Assembly: GCF_007164725.1 (NCBI RefSeq)
Contig: NZ_AP019697.1
Location: 2,020,001 to 2,084,000, forward strand
Reading direction: 5' to 3'
Length of the DNA stretch: 64,000 bases
Origin: Dialister hominis
Lineage (GTDB): Bacteria; Bacillota; Negativicutes; Veillonellales; Dialisteraceae
Under the pieces are notes generated by a model that was not told the DNA's origin, ran no database searches, and was given only the letters and a program-made list of their open reading frames with translations. Positions 16,063 through 24,821 of the stretch are shown one piece after another. The stretch's first letter is position 1. Every line of letters begins with the position of its first letter. Position numbers and translations under genes: made by a program.

Positions 16063-18634
16063 AGAGCTTCAGCTCCCCGGCTTTGATCTTCAGCACACGC
16101 TTCGACTCTTCGAAATTCGAAAGGTCGGAGAATTTCTCAAGAACGGCAGGAACTGTGCCCTTGAGCTCGCCCTTGTCGTTCAGCGAAAGGAGTATCGAAA
16201 GCTGCTGGGAAGAGCCGCGGAGCTTCGTCAGGATGCGCTGGACGACCTGGGAGTCGATGCCTTCCTTCCTCGAGAAGCCGAAGCCTTCGGGGATGTTCTC
16301 CAGGTACCTTCCCATCTGGCGTGCCACGCGGAAGCCGATGCCGCACTGGATGCCGCTGTCGTGGAAGGCATCATTCAGCGCATCGAGGAGATTGAGCTCG
16401 CGTTCAGTGAGCCCCAAGCCTCCGCGGACGCGGAATGTACTGAACATCTTCGCGCCGATTTCATCATAGCGGGCTCTCTTCCGTCTTTTGAGGCCCATGA
16501 GGTCCCTGAAGCGGCCCTGATGGAGCGTGATGACGTTCGCGCGGTCGAGAATCTTGTCGGAGAAATGGTACGTCGATTCATCGACATTGACCGTGCCCGT
16601 GAAAATGACGTTCGAACCGACAGTGATGTCTGCCGGGTAGCGGTCACCATTGTAGAGGCGCGGTGCGAGCGACGGATTGTAGAGACGGATGACCGGATTT
16701 CCTTCCTTCTCGAGCGCGGAAATGAATTGCGCGAAATAATGCTCAGCGCGGGCGAGGTTCATTTCATCGAAGCACACGATGTAGAGCTTGTCCGTATGCT
16801 GCGAAGCATCGATCAGAAGCTCGGCAAGGCCCGTGTCGGCGCTCCTGTAGACGAGATTCTTCATGTCGACATAGCCCAGGATATCGCCGTCGTCCATCCA
16901 GGACGGGCGGACAGGGAGGAAACAGATCCTCTCTTCCGGGATCCCGAGTGCTTTGCCGTAGAGGCGGACGAGGCCGGACTTGCCCGTGCCGCTCATGCCT
17001 GCCAGGATGACGAGCCTGGAGGATTTGACGGAAATATGGAAATTGATGAGATCCTTCTGGTTATAGAGAAGGCCGGCGCGGCTGGCGGTGTCCGTCAGGC
17101 GGTCGATGAAATCCTTCTCCGTGAAAGCGGGCGCTTCGTCCCTCTTCCCGTTCTTTCCCTTCGTTTCCTTGGCCGTCGTTTCCTGCTTCGGTGCTTCCTT
17201 CACGTCCTTGGGTGCTTCTTTTGCGGCATCTTTGGCCGTTTCCCTGGGAGCCTCTTTCGGCGCTTCCTTGGCGATTTCCTTCACCTCTTTGGCAGCAGGC
17301 GCTTCCAGTTCCTTCACCGGACCCTTTCCTGCTTCCAGAAGCGGTGCTTCCTTTACCTCGCGGCGGTTCTTGTTATTTTCCTTTTCCTTTGTTTCGTTCT
17401 TGTTCTTATCACTGCGGCGGGTGCTGGCAGCAACTTCTGCCTTCATGACCTTCTGCGCCTCAGCCTTCACCTCTGCCTTTGGTTTTGGATCAGCCTTCGG
17501 TGCGTCCTTCGCCGGTGCTTCCTGACGGGGCGCTTCTTTCCTGCCCCTTCCCTCGTTGGCGCGGCGCGGCTTCTCGGCATCCTTCAGGACCTCATCGGCC
17601 TTGAACTCTGCCTTCAGCTTCTTGCCCTCCTGCGCTTCCGGCATCTTCTCAAGCGGCTTCTTCCCCTTGAGATTCATCTTCCGGATCACATCGAGCACAC
17701 CCTCGCCCGTTTCCTCATCCCGCTTGCCATTCAGCAGCTGGAAAAAATCGTCCTTCGTCACGAAATTTCCCTCTGACATGCCGAAAGGATTCACCTCGAC
17801 ACCGCTGTCCTTCAGGATATCCTCATCCTCAGGCACCGGACGGAGATCGCGGCGAAGATCAGGGAGAAATTCTTCTGGAACAAACCAGAGCGGACTTTCC
17901 TCACAGCGCAGAATATGCGAAAGGATTTCCGAATTATTGACATCGACAAGGCCATAACCCAAAGGGCCGTGATTTCTTACACGGAAATACGCCCCGCCCT
18001 CGCCGATCACCATCGAATCGAAAGCATCATCATGAAGCGGAGCGAAGACAACCCACGGCCCCAGCTTCCCCTCGAGATTTTTCGTCGCTGCTACAACCAA
18101 CTGCGGACGGACGTCATTATTCCAGTTCCGCTTCGAAAGCCCCGGAAGCGGCTTCCCTGACATGATATGATGGCAGAACTTGTTGATATCCCCGCCGAAA
18201 ACAGGCTGGTCGATCGTCCCGAAAGCTGGCACTGGATAATAATTCTTATCCACATCCATGAAAGGCGTCCGCCCTTCCTTCGTCATGTCGTCCAGGACAA
18301 AAAACTTATTACTCCGAAGAGCCGGCGTAAACGTCACAAAAGAGTCCCCATACTCCTCCATCAGTTTCGCGAGCGCCTGCTCCTCCGTCTGAAATGAATT
18401 GAAGCCGAAACCAATCCGGCTCATAAAACCAGTGAACCCGAACTTCTCCGCCTCCTCGAAGCCCTTTGGCAGCGGTGAAACCGGGTCAACAAAAAACCGG
18501 TAATCCTTCATCCCCGCCTGCGGTGCCGATTCCTTTACGATCGCACGCACACGGCCGAGCACCTTGCCATCAGCCTGTCTGAGGGAAAGATGAAGATTAT
18601 CCGGGCTTGGAAAAAGCGCGTTATAATTCGCCAT
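16046..18634 (-). CDS. McrB-like AAA+ ATPase with charged low-complexity linker
   Basis: 862 residues from the ATG at 18634, chosen because of a GGAAGG ribosome site before it. The N-terminal part (about 1-280) is an unknown domain that could recognise DNA. Residues about 350-510 are a long linker very rich in Lys, Glu and Ala with repeats such as EAPKEAPRETAKDAAKEAPK. The C-terminal third is a McrB-type AAA+ module: Walker A GMSGTGKSGLV, Walker B LYIVCFDEMNLARAEHYF, and sensor TGTVNVDESTYHFSDKILDR. It partners with the downstream McrC-like nuclease as a translocating NTPase. The linker is unusual for McrB and makes the protein long. Confidence 0.82.
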   Translation of the reverse strand: MANYNALFPSPDNLHLSLRQADGKVLGRVRAIVKESAPQAGMKDYRFFVDPVSPLPKGFEEAEKFGFTGFMSRIGFGFNSFQTEEQALAKLMEEYGDSFVTFTPALRSNKFFVLDDMTKEGRTPFMDVDKNYYPVPAFGTIDQPVFGGDINKFCHHIMSGKPLPGLSKRNWNNDVRPQLVVAATKNLEGKLGPWVVFAPLHDDAFDSMVIGEGGAYFRVRNHGPLGYGLVDVNNSEILSHILRCEESPLWFVPEEFLPDLRRDLRPVPEDEDILKDSGVEVNPFGMSEGNFVTKDDFFQLLNGKRDEETGEGVLDVIRKMNLKGKKPLEKMPEAQEGKKLKAEFKADEVLKDAEKPRRANEGRGRKEAPRQEAPAKDAPKADPKPKAEVKAEAQKVMKAEVAASTRRSDKNKNETKEKENNKNRREVKEAPLLEAGKGPVKELEAPAAKEVKEIAKEAPKEAPRETAKDAAKEAPKDVKEAPKQETTAKETKGKNGKRDEAPAFTEKDFIDRLTDTASRAGLLYNQKDLINFHISVKSSRLVILAGMSGTGKSGLVRLYGKALGIPEERICFLPVRPSWMDDGDILGYVDMKNLVYRSADTGLAELLIDASQHTDKLYIVCFDEMNLARAEHYFAQFISALEKEGNPVIRLYNPSLAPRLYNGDRYPADITVGSNVIFTGTVNVDESTYHFSDKILDRANVITLHQGRFRDLMGLKRRKRARYDEIGAKMFSTFRVRGGLGLTERELNLLDALNDAFHDSGIQCGIGFRVARQMGRYLENIPEGFGFSRKEGIDSQVVQRILTKLRGSSQQLSILLSLNDKGELKGTVPAVLEKFSDLSNFEESKRVLKIKAGELKLYDYTI

Positions 18635-18879
18635 ATGAATTTTCCTTCCTTTACTTAAATACGCACGAAACCGACACGTTTCGTACTTTGCGGGCCAAGC
18701 CCTCATTTATTCACGGCAGCAGGGACCGCGAAATCCCCGCCTTCGACACTGCCACCCAGTGCCGCCGCGTCTCCCCAAAGGGAATGTATACAGAATTCCA
18801 AACCTTTTTAGAATTCTGTTATTATTTTAGCATAATTGAATACGGTTGACTAATAATAAAGAAGAATGGGGAAACGAAA

Positions 18880-18975
18880 TGAGGCGGGCAAAAGGGCCGT
18901 AGGCCGGTCTTGACCTTGCCCTGGAAGGGAAGGTGTAAACGGATACAGCATTTCCTCGAGCGCAGCGAGGTTTAG
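18880..18975 (+). repeat. Three-hairpin repeat, type Y variant
   Basis: GGGCCGTAGGCCGGTCTTGA replaces the TTTAAGGG lead. Hairpin 1 is CCTTGCCCT-GGA-AGGGAAGG, hairpin 2 is nearly lost (GTGTAAACGG), then ATACAGCATTTCC and hairpin 3 CTCGAGCGCAGCGAGG. The copy at 31490 has the same lead and hairpin 1. Confidence 0.7.
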
Positions 18976-19050
18976 CTGTCCCCGTAAGGGGAAATTGGCG
19001 CGCATGCGCCGAAAGGGGTTCATTTCCCAAAGGAGCGGCCGTATGTTTTT
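18976..19050 (+). repeat. Three-hairpin repeat, divergent copy
   Basis: CCCC-GTAA-GGGG, then GGCGC-GCAT-GCGCC, then GGGGTTCATTTCCC and an AGCGGCCGTATG end. The order of elements is the same as in type Y with other arm sequences. Confidence 0.55.
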
Positions 19051-19056
19051 CCCCAC

Positions 19057-19099
19057 AAAAAAAGAGCCATGAAAACTCTCTCCCTTTTCATGGCTCTTC
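19057..19099 (-). terminator. Terminator after the MCE-domain gene
   Basis: AAAAAAAGAGCCATGAAAA pairs with TTTTCATGGCTCTT. The T-run lies on the minus strand, just after the stop at 19112. Confidence 0.85.
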
Positions 19100-19111
19100 T
19101 CTAATTTATTT

Positions 19112-19585
19112 TTAGTTCCTCATTTTATCTATATTATCTTTCGTAGTTTCTGCTGATTCTATGAGCTTCTGGGCCTTGGCGATGATCTTGTCCATGCGGT
19201 CGGACTTGGTCTCGTAGATGACGTCGCCGCTCTGGAGGTAGCCTGCGCCAGGATTTCCTCCGGAAAGTTTGACGTAGGTGTCGCCTACGACGCCGGTGCT
19301 GGAGGTGCCTACGGTGCAGTCTTTTGGAATCAGAGCCTTCTTCTTGATCTGGAGTGTCAGGATGGCCTTGCCGTCTTTCACTTCGAAGGAGTGGACGCGG
19401 CCTACGCAGACGCCTGCGTAGAGGACGGGGCTTTCATCCCGGATGCCGCCGGCATCGTCGAAGACAGCATCGACGCGGAAGTACTGGTCGCGGAGGCGCT
19501 CGATGGGGTTCAGGAAGAGCCCGATCAGTCCTATGACGACAATCCCAATGAATGCGAACATACCGATCCTTGATTCTCTTGACAT
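19112..19585 (-). CDS. MlaD-type MCE domain protein
   Basis: 157 residues. One N-terminal membrane segment (about 9-24, FAFIGIVVIGLIGLFL) precedes a single MCE domain with FDDAGGIRDESPVLYAGVCVGRV and TGVVGDTYVKLSGG, then a short helical tail. MCE proteins form periplasmic rings that carry lipids between inner and outer membranes, so the gene points to a diderm envelope. The partner ATPase and permease (MlaF/MlaE) are not nearby. A good ribosome site (GGAGGCGC) precedes the ATG. Confidence 0.9.
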   Translation of the reverse strand: MSRESRIGMFAFIGIVVIGLIGLFLNPIERLRDQYFRVDAVFDDAGGIRDESPVLYAGVCVGRVHSFEVKDGKAILTLQIKKKALIPKDCTVGTSSTGVVGDTYVKLSGGNPGAGYLQSGDVIYETKSDRMDKIIAKAQKLIESAETTKDNIDKMRN

Positions 19586-19651
19586 ACAGCGCCTCCTTTC
19601 CTTTTCTTTGTATTATACCCTATACGGGCGAAAAGGAAAAAGGAAGAGCCG

Positions 19652-20509
19652 TCAGCCGAATATCTTCGTCCTCTTCATGAGCTCTCTCATCTGCATGGCG
19701 CTCCATGGCATGTATTCGGCGATGGTGAAGCCGACGAGGTCGGTTTCTTTGCTGATCTTCTCGATGAAATCCCAGACGGAAGCGCGTTTCATGTGGCCGG
19801 TGGCCGCATTGTACGGAATCGGTCCGAGGGCCGGGTTATTGAAATAGGTCGCATAGAAATCATGGGGATCCATGACGTCGCAGTCGAGGTGAAAGGCGAT
19901 GTGTTTGATCCCGTTTTCACGGATCCAGGAAATGGCTCCCTCCGCGTCGAGCTCATTTCCCTTGGCTGCCGCATAAGAAACGCCGAGCCGATCAAGTTCC
20001 GCCTGTTCCACATCGACCCCGCCCTGCATGCCTTCATAGCGGACCTGTGACGGTTTCAGCGTTTTCCTCACGAGTCCGGAGAGCTTCGGATCCCCTGCGC
20101 CGAGAAGATTGGCCAGGACCATCGCATGCTCATTTTCATAGATTTCCGGGTTGGAAATATCCGGATGTGCATCGACCCAGAGAACGCCGAGGTCGTCATA
20201 CTTTTCATTCAGGTATGCAAAAGGCGCCTGGGAAACAAGGCAGTTCCCGCCAAACGTAATGATCTTGTCCGGCGCTTCCTTGTCGATCGCGCTTACCGTA
20301 TCCTTCACCTGCTGATACACAGCGCTCTGCGCCGTCACGCCGTTTTCCCTTTCGCGCGGTTTGAAATCGTCCGGGACAGGAATCGTGATTTCCTTCTGCC
20401 CTTCCTTCTTCGGAGCAATCACCTGCAGTATCTTCGCGCCGAAATAATAGACAGGATTATCTCCTGCCTGCCAGTCCGGAACAATGAGACGAATCGTTTT
20501 CTTTTCCAT
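19652..20509 (-). CDS. Arginase/agmatinase-family hydrolase
   Basis: 285 residues. The ureohydrolase metal motifs are present: FGGNCLVS where many members have GGDH, VLWVDAHPDIS, and HLDCDVMDPHDF. The first position being Cys instead of His means that metal binding or substrate may differ from true arginase. A substrate cannot be named. AGGAGG lies seven bases before the ATG. Its promoter has the 19-base spacer used by MerR-family activators, and a MerR gene is divergent next to it. Confidence 0.85.
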   Translation of the reverse strand: MEKKTIRLIVPDWQAGDNPVYYFGAKILQVIAPKKEGQKEITIPVPDDFKPRERENGVTAQSAVYQQVKDTVSAIDKEAPDKIITFGGNCLVSQAPFAYLNEKYDDLGVLWVDAHPDISNPEIYENEHAMVLANLLGAGDPKLSGLVRKTLKPSQVRYEGMQGGVDVEQAELDRLGVSYAAAKGNELDAEGAISWIRENGIKHIAFHLDCDVMDPHDFYATYFNNPALGPIPYNAATGHMKRASVWDFIEKISKETDLVGFTIAEYMPWSAMQMRELMKRTKIFG

Positions 20510-20538
20510 ATAAATACCTCCTTATTACTTTTGCCTAG

Positions 20539-20569
20539 AGTATAATGTCTATAGTAAGTATAGAGTCAA
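20539..20569 (-). promoter_or_regulatory. MerR-type promoter with 19-bp spacer for the arginase-family gene
   Basis: On the minus strand TTGACT (20569-20564) and TATACT (20544-20539) are 19 bases apart. The spacer contains the dyad CTATA-CTTAC-TATAG. Over-long spacers with a central dyad are the hallmark of promoters that MerR-family proteins untwist. The divergent merR-like gene starts 10 bases away, so autoregulation is also likely. Confidence 0.75.
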
Positions 20570-20578
20570 GGAGGAATT

Positions 20579-21409
20579 ATGCTTTCCATAGGAACCATGG
20601 CCGCCCTTTGCGGCACGAGCGTGCAGACGCTCCGCTTATACGATAAAAAAGGCCTGCTGCCGGCCGCCAGAATCGATCCGGATAGCGGCTACCGATACTA
20701 CACGAATGGTCAGATCTTCCTTTTCCAGACCATCCGTCTTCTCCAGCGCACAGGGATGAGCCTTGCGGAAATCCGGGAAACCCTTCAGAAAGATCCCGTC
20801 GATCTCCGGAGCCTCTGGGACAGCCAGGAAAAAGCCATCCTCCAGAAACAGCAGGAGCTCCATGAAATGGAAATCATGGTCCATCAGCAGCAAAAGCAGC
20901 TCGAGGAGGCATCCCTCATGCAGCAGCACGCAGGAAAAGGACCGTATATCAAACGCGTAAGCGCCACGCTCCTTTCCCTTCCGATCGAAAAAGAAGGCAT
21001 CACCCCGAAAGTGGAACCCAACGACGCCGTCAGCCTCCTCGACCAACACCTCCTCTCCCTCCATATCATCCCCGCCCTCTCCTACGGCTTCCTCTTCCCG
21101 AGAAAAGGCTACAAAGACCTCTCCGAAATCATCTACTCCCATACCATCAAGAAAATAGAATCCATCCCGCAGTCCATCCCCGAAGACCTCACGCTCATAA
21201 AGGCAGAAGAAAACTTCCTCGCCATCGACTTCATCTGGTCCAGAGAAAACTACCTTTCCTACTACCATTCCCTCCTCGATGCCGCCAGAAAACAGCACCT
21301 CAAACTTGCCAGCGTTGCCTATGAAATCTCCTATCCCCTTGACTTCTATAAAGTAGAAAGCGGCAAACGCTTCATCGCAGAACTGGGAACCAGGATCGTT
21401 GGAAAATGA
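20579..21409 (+). CDS. MerR-family transcriptional regulator with effector-binding-like C-terminal domain
   Basis: 276 residues. Residues 1-70 are a MerR winged HTH: MLSIGTMAALCGTSVQTLRL, YDKKGLLPAARIDPDSGYRY, TGMSLAEIRETL. A coiled-coil dimerisation helix rich in Gln and Glu follows (about 85-125). The rest resembles GyrI/BmrR-like ligand-binding domains. AAGGAGG precedes the ATG. It is divergent from the arginase-family gene and probably controls it through the 19-bp-spacer promoter between them. The ligand is unknown. Confidence 0.88.
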   Translation: MLSIGTMAALCGTSVQTLRLYDKKGLLPAARIDPDSGYRYYTNGQIFLFQTIRLLQRTGMSLAEIRETLQKDPVDLRSLWDSQEKAILQKQQELHEMEIMVHQQQKQLEEASLMQQHAGKGPYIKRVSATLLSLPIEKEGITPKVEPNDAVSLLDQHLLSLHIIPALSYGFLFPRKGYKDLSEIIYSHTIKKIESIPQSIPEDLTLIKAEENFLAIDFIWSRENYLSYYHSLLDAARKQHLKLASVAYEISYPLDFYKVESGKRFIAELGTRIVGK

Positions 21410-21470
21410 AAAAGAGCTGTGACAAAATCCGTTAAAACGCTGCTTTTTCCTTTTCTCGAGCGGAGCGAGG

Positions 21471-21547
21471 TTTAAGGGTGTTAACCTTGCTCCGAAAGGA
21501 GAAGGTGTCAGCGTAGCTGACGGATACAGTAGTTATCGAGCAAAGCG
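21471..21547 (+). repeat. Three-hairpin repeat, type Y, running into a tandem array
   Basis: TTTAAGGGTGTTA, hairpin 1 CCTTGCTCC-GAAA-GGAGAAGG, hairpin 2 GTCAGC-GTA-GCTGAC, GGATACAGTAGTT, hairpin 3 TCGAGCAAAGCGAGG. The usual TTGTATGG end is replaced by the AGGTTTTG array. Confidence 0.8.
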
Positions 21548-21674
21548 AGGTTTTGAGGTTTTGAGGTTTTGAGGTTTTGAGGTTTTGAGGTTTTGAGGTT
21601 TTGAGGTTTTGAGGTTTTGAGGTTTTGAGGTTTTGAGGTTTTGAGGTTTTGAGGTTTTGAGGTTTTGAGGTTTT
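21548..21674 (+). repeat. Tandem array, 8-bp unit AGGTTTTG, about 16 copies
   Basis: 127 bp of perfect 8-bp repeats. The minus-strand reading frame through it (NLKTSKPQ units) is a by-product of the repeat and not a protein. The array starts exactly at the 3' hairpin of a type Y repeat, whose normal tail is G/T-rich, so slippage in that tail may have produced it. Confidence 0.95.
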
Positions 21675-21735
21675 CAGATAAAACAGATATATAAATGTGT
21701 TGGATAATCCCCCCATCGAATATAAACAATGCAAA
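21666..21735 (+). repeat. GAGGTTTTCAGATA module, copy next to IS1182 element
   Basis: GAGGTTTTCAGATA, ATATAAATGTGTT, GATAATCC and ATCGAATATA follow in this order. The same series occurs inverted at 63884-63953, also beside a hairpin made of IS1182-like ends. Confidence 0.7.
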
Positions 21736-21879
21736 AGGGGCTGTGACAAAATGGTTAATCATTTTGTTGCAGCCTCTTTTTTGCGTCTTTATTTCATCAT
21801 TTTTAGCTCTGCTGTAAGCCTTTTACGTAAAAATGCGCGTAAGCCCCCTTACCCCCATAAGACTTTTAATTATATTGTC

Positions 21880-23457
21880 TTAGGCGGCAATCCTTATACG
21901 CATTATTTTTGTGATGTATTTCCTTAAATTATAGCCAAGTGCTACCAGGTATAACTCGGCTTTTACAGAATCTATCCCTTTTCTGACGATTCTTTTGTAC
22001 CATCTGTCATGTTTCATGATTCCAAAAGTTCCTTCAGCCTGGATTGACCGGTTCATTCTTAGCAGGGCTCCATGGATGCTTTCCAGATTATCCTGAACCT
22101 CCTGGTACATGTTATTCCGTTCTCTGCTCAATGAGATTCTTTTGTTCTTCGGGGTCTTTTTACATTGCTCTGCCAGCGGGCATCCTTGGCAGTCTTCGCA
22201 TTCAAATACTTCCTCCTGCCTGCCGTATAAGTTCCCTCTGACCAGATGTCTATAGATAAATTTGAAAGCCCTGTCATTTGGACAACGGATGGTTCCATTC
22301 TCATCAACTCTAAAGTTTATTGGCCGAAACGGATTGGTATGGTATTTCTTGTCTTTCGTTTCTTTCTTGTACATGGGGAATTTCATATACTTTTCCATAC
22401 CGTGCTGCTCGCAATAGATGTAATTGTTGAAAGATCCATATCCTGCATCTGCCACAGGATACTTAGGATAAGCCCCATAGACTTCGTGGAATTCCTCCAT
22501 CAGCGGTACGAAGCAATCCATATCTGAACGATACTGGTTAACATCAATTACGGCAATAAATTCATCGGCAACACCTATTTGGACATTGTATGCAGGCAGA
22601 AGCTGATCATTTCCCATGTAGTCCGACTTGATTCGCATGAATGTTGCATCCGTATCGGTCTTCGAATAACTGTTTCTGGAAGTACCGCATATCTGTATCT
22701 TCTCAACATATTCTTCAAGTTTTGATGTATATGCCTTAAGCTGCTCATACTTGCGTTGATGATCGGACTTGCGATGCCCGCTTCCATGAACAAAGGCCGT
22801 CTCATCAATCTGCCAGATTTCTTTTAATTTATCCAATACCAGACGCAGATAGTCCGGAGCGTATTCTGTATTGATGTTTACACTCATATGGTCATACTTA
22901 AGATCATCATTGAGTAACTCAAAAAGGCTGGTAATCTTGGCAAAAAGCTTGTAGCGGGATTTTTCAGCGGATTTCTTCCATACCCAGCTGTATTTATTTG
23001 CGTTCGCTTCAAACTTGGAACCGTCAATATATATATGCTGCAAATCCACGTTGAGTTTGCCGCAGAGTTCTTTCGTAATTGAATAAAAGATATCCTTGAG
23101 AGAATACTTAAGAAAGCCCTTCACGAAATGACAGAATGTCCGATAGGATGGGGCTTCATAATTCATCAGGTACATATATCTGATATTAACCCTGCAATTA
23201 TCTTCAAGTTTTCTAAAAGAGCAATATCCTTCTTCTGCGAAACCATAGATGATCGTTTTCAGCATGTTGACGGGATTATACCTGGGTCTGCCAGCGCCAC
23301 GCGTCGGTATGTAACGAAGGTACTTTTTAAGATCGATTTCCTCCATAAATCTGTCATACATTAAAACAGGATCATCGACATTGAGAATCTCAGAGGGAAA
23401 CATTGGCAAAATGCCTTGTTCTGCGGTAAAATGATTGCTAGTGTTGTTATTTTTCAT
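21880..23457 (-). CDS. IS1182-family transposase
   Basis: 525 residues. The N-terminal part shows MLKTIIYGFAEEGYCSFRKLE and YMYLMNYEAPSYRTFCHFVK. The DDE core has HIYIDGSKFEANANKYSWVWKK, then PVADAGYGSFNNYIYCE and a C-terminal NRSIQAEGTFGIMKHDRWYKR with the Glu. A cysteine cluster, CEDCQGCPLAEQCKK, lies before the last motif, as usual in this family. The gene looks intact. Confidence 0.93.
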   Translation of the reverse strand: MKNNNTSNHFTAEQGILPMFPSEILNVDDPVLMYDRFMEEIDLKKYLRYIPTRGAGRPRYNPVNMLKTIIYGFAEEGYCSFRKLEDNCRVNIRYMYLMNYEAPSYRTFCHFVKGFLKYSLKDIFYSITKELCGKLNVDLQHIYIDGSKFEANANKYSWVWKKSAEKSRYKLFAKITSLFELLNDDLKYDHMSVNINTEYAPDYLRLVLDKLKEIWQIDETAFVHGSGHRKSDHQRKYEQLKAYTSKLEEYVEKIQICGTSRNSYSKTDTDATFMRIKSDYMGNDQLLPAYNVQIGVADEFIAVIDVNQYRSDMDCFVPLMEEFHEVYGAYPKYPVADAGYGSFNNYIYCEQHGMEKYMKFPMYKKETKDKKYHTNPFRPINFRVDENGTIRCPNDRAFKFIYRHLVRGNLYGRQEEVFECEDCQGCPLAEQCKKTPKNKRISLSRERNNMYQEVQDNLESIHGALLRMNRSIQAEGTFGIMKHDRWYKRIVRKGIDSVKAELYLVALGYNLRKYITKIMRIRIAA

Positions 23458-23483
23458 TGTAAAAAATTATAACACGAAAGGCT

Positions 23484-23521
23484 CTGCCCCGGACCAAATG
23501 ATCCGGGGCAGAGCCCTTTTT
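23484..23521. terminator. Strong hairpin inside the IS1182 element end
   Basis: GGCTCTGCCCCGGA and TCCGGGGCAGAGCC pair perfectly, followed by a T-run on the plus strand. It may stop transcription entering the element from its right. Confidence 0.7.
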
Positions 23522-23564
23522 GTTGGGATGAATTTTGTCACATCCCCTTCTTCCTTTATTATCT

Positions 23565-24821
23565 TTATCCCATATATTCTTTATACGCTTCGAGGACCCT
23601 GTCGCAGAATATGGGCGCGAGGCCTAAGTATTGTTCCGGATTCAGCATGGTGTCGATTTCTTCTTCGGTGAAATCATCCGTGACGACCTTGGTCTTCATG
23701 AGGACGTCCTTCAGGGGGATTTCCTTTTCGTAGGCTTCCATGCAGGCATCGTAGACGATGTGATGGGCGGTGAGGCGTCCGAGTTTTCTGGCGAGGTGCA
23801 TCATGACACATTCGCTCATCATGAGGCCCTTCTGGAGGAAGAGGTTCTTTTTCATGTGGTCTTCGTAGACGATGAGATTCTCGAGGATGTACCTTGCTTT
23901 TTCAAGGGCGGGCGCCGTGGTCCTGACGTTCCTAAGAAGCGCGAGGACGTTTTCAAGGACGGCCGGGTTTCTCTTGTGCGGCATGGTGGAGGAGCCGATC
24001 TTCCCTTTGAAGAAGGGTTCTTCAAGCTCGAGGATTTCCGTCCGCTGCAGAGTGAATATTTCATAGCAGATGCGGCCCATGGTGCCTGCAAGGAGAGCAA
24101 GGTCGCTCGCAAGTTCTGCCTGATTGTCTCTCGCCGTATGCCATGCGATGAGCGGCACGCGAAGGCCCAGGATTTCTGCCATTTTTTCCTGCGTCTCGAG
24201 GCCCTTTTCCGGCTGCGAGGCAAGCGTTCCGACAGCGCCGCCCATTTCCAGGACGAAGGCGCGCTTTTCCATTTCCTTGAAACGCTCGATTTCCCTTCCC
24301 AGCTCATCCGCCCAGCCGGCTGCCTTGAAACCGAAGGTGATCGGGATGGCATGGACGACGTGCGTCCTTCCTGCTTCCGGCGTATCCCTGTACTTCTTCA
24401 CGAGCGCAAGGATCGCGGAAAGACAGGCCTTCGCATCGCGCAGGATGATGGAGCACGCTTCCCTCTCCATGAGGACGAGGCCCGTGTCATAGATATCCTG
24501 GCTCGTCGCGCCCCAGTGGACGTACTCGCCAGCATCGCCCGGAAGGCTCTTCTTGAACGCATTGAGAAGCGGCACGATCGTGATCGAGCTTCTGAAGCCC
24601 TCCGCCAGAGCATCCATGTCGATTTCCTCAGCGCGTGCGTGGCTGACGATTACATCCGCCGTTTCCCTGGGAATCACGCCCAGCTCTCCCTGCGCCCTTG
24701 CCAGCGCCGCTTCCGTGTCGAGCCACTTCTGCACCCAGTTCTTCTCACTCCACACCGCTCTCATTTCATCCGTTCCGAAAAGAAATCCCAGCACCCTGCT
24801 GTCTTCCATCATGCTAGCCAT
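23565..24821 (-). CDS. Class II fumarase/aspartase-superfamily lyase (PurB/PcaB-like)
   Basis: 418 residues from the ATG at 24821, which follows GGAGGAGG; an upstream extension lacks a ribosome site. Superfamily motifs are HWGATSQDIYDTG, RTHVVHAIPITFGFKAAGW and the signature GKIGSSTMPHKRNPAV with the mobile catalytic serine loop. This SSTMPHKRNP form is more like the 3-carboxymuconate cycloisomerase/adenylosuccinate-lyase-like group than classical PurB. The reaction cannot be fixed. It is divergent from a LysR gene, now frameshifted, which may have regulated it. Confidence 0.82.
   Translation of the reverse strand: MASMMEDSRVLGFLFGTDEMRAVWSEKNWVQKWLDTEAALARAQGELGVIPRETADVIVSHARAEEIDMDALAEGFRSSITIVPLLNAFKKSLPGDAGEYVHWGATSQDIYDTGLVLMEREACSIILRDAKACLSAILALVKKYRDTPEAGRTHVVHAIPITFGFKAAGWADELGREIERFKEMEKRAFVLEMGGAVGTLASQPEKGLETQEKMAEILGLRVPLIAWHTARDNQAELASDLALLAGTMGRICYEIFTLQRTEILELEEPFFKGKIGSSTMPHKRNPAVLENVLALLRNVRTTAPALEKARYILENLIVYEDHMKKNLFLQKGLMMSECVMMHLARKLGRLTAHHIVYDACMEAYEKEIPLKDVLMKTKVVTDDFTEEEIDTMLNPEQYLGLAPIFCDRVLEAYKEYMG

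Larger units (their letters stand above)
21737..23547 (-). mobile_element. IS1182-family insertion sequence
   Basis: Terminal sequences GGGGCTGTGACAAAATGG and, inverted at the other end, GGGGATGTGACAAAATTC match at 15 of 18 positions. The left end lies in a hairpin (21731-21784) and the right end is preceded by a GC-rich terminator hairpin (about 23484-23521). No clear target duplication was found. Confidence 0.75.

Noticed and set aside
14551-16086. Long plus-strand open frame of 511 codons opposite the McrC-like gene, and a 597-codon one opposite the McrB-like gene
   Set aside because: No ribosome site and no family resemblance; they are antisense shadows of GC-rich genes with clear motifs on the minus strand.
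21548-21674. A CRISPR array
   Set aside because: The units are 8 bp and continuous with no spacers; no cas genes are in the window.
21432-21762. Minus-strand frames encoding NLKTSKPQ repeats
   Set aside because: They result from an 8-bp tandem array read in three frames; no start signal and no protein family.
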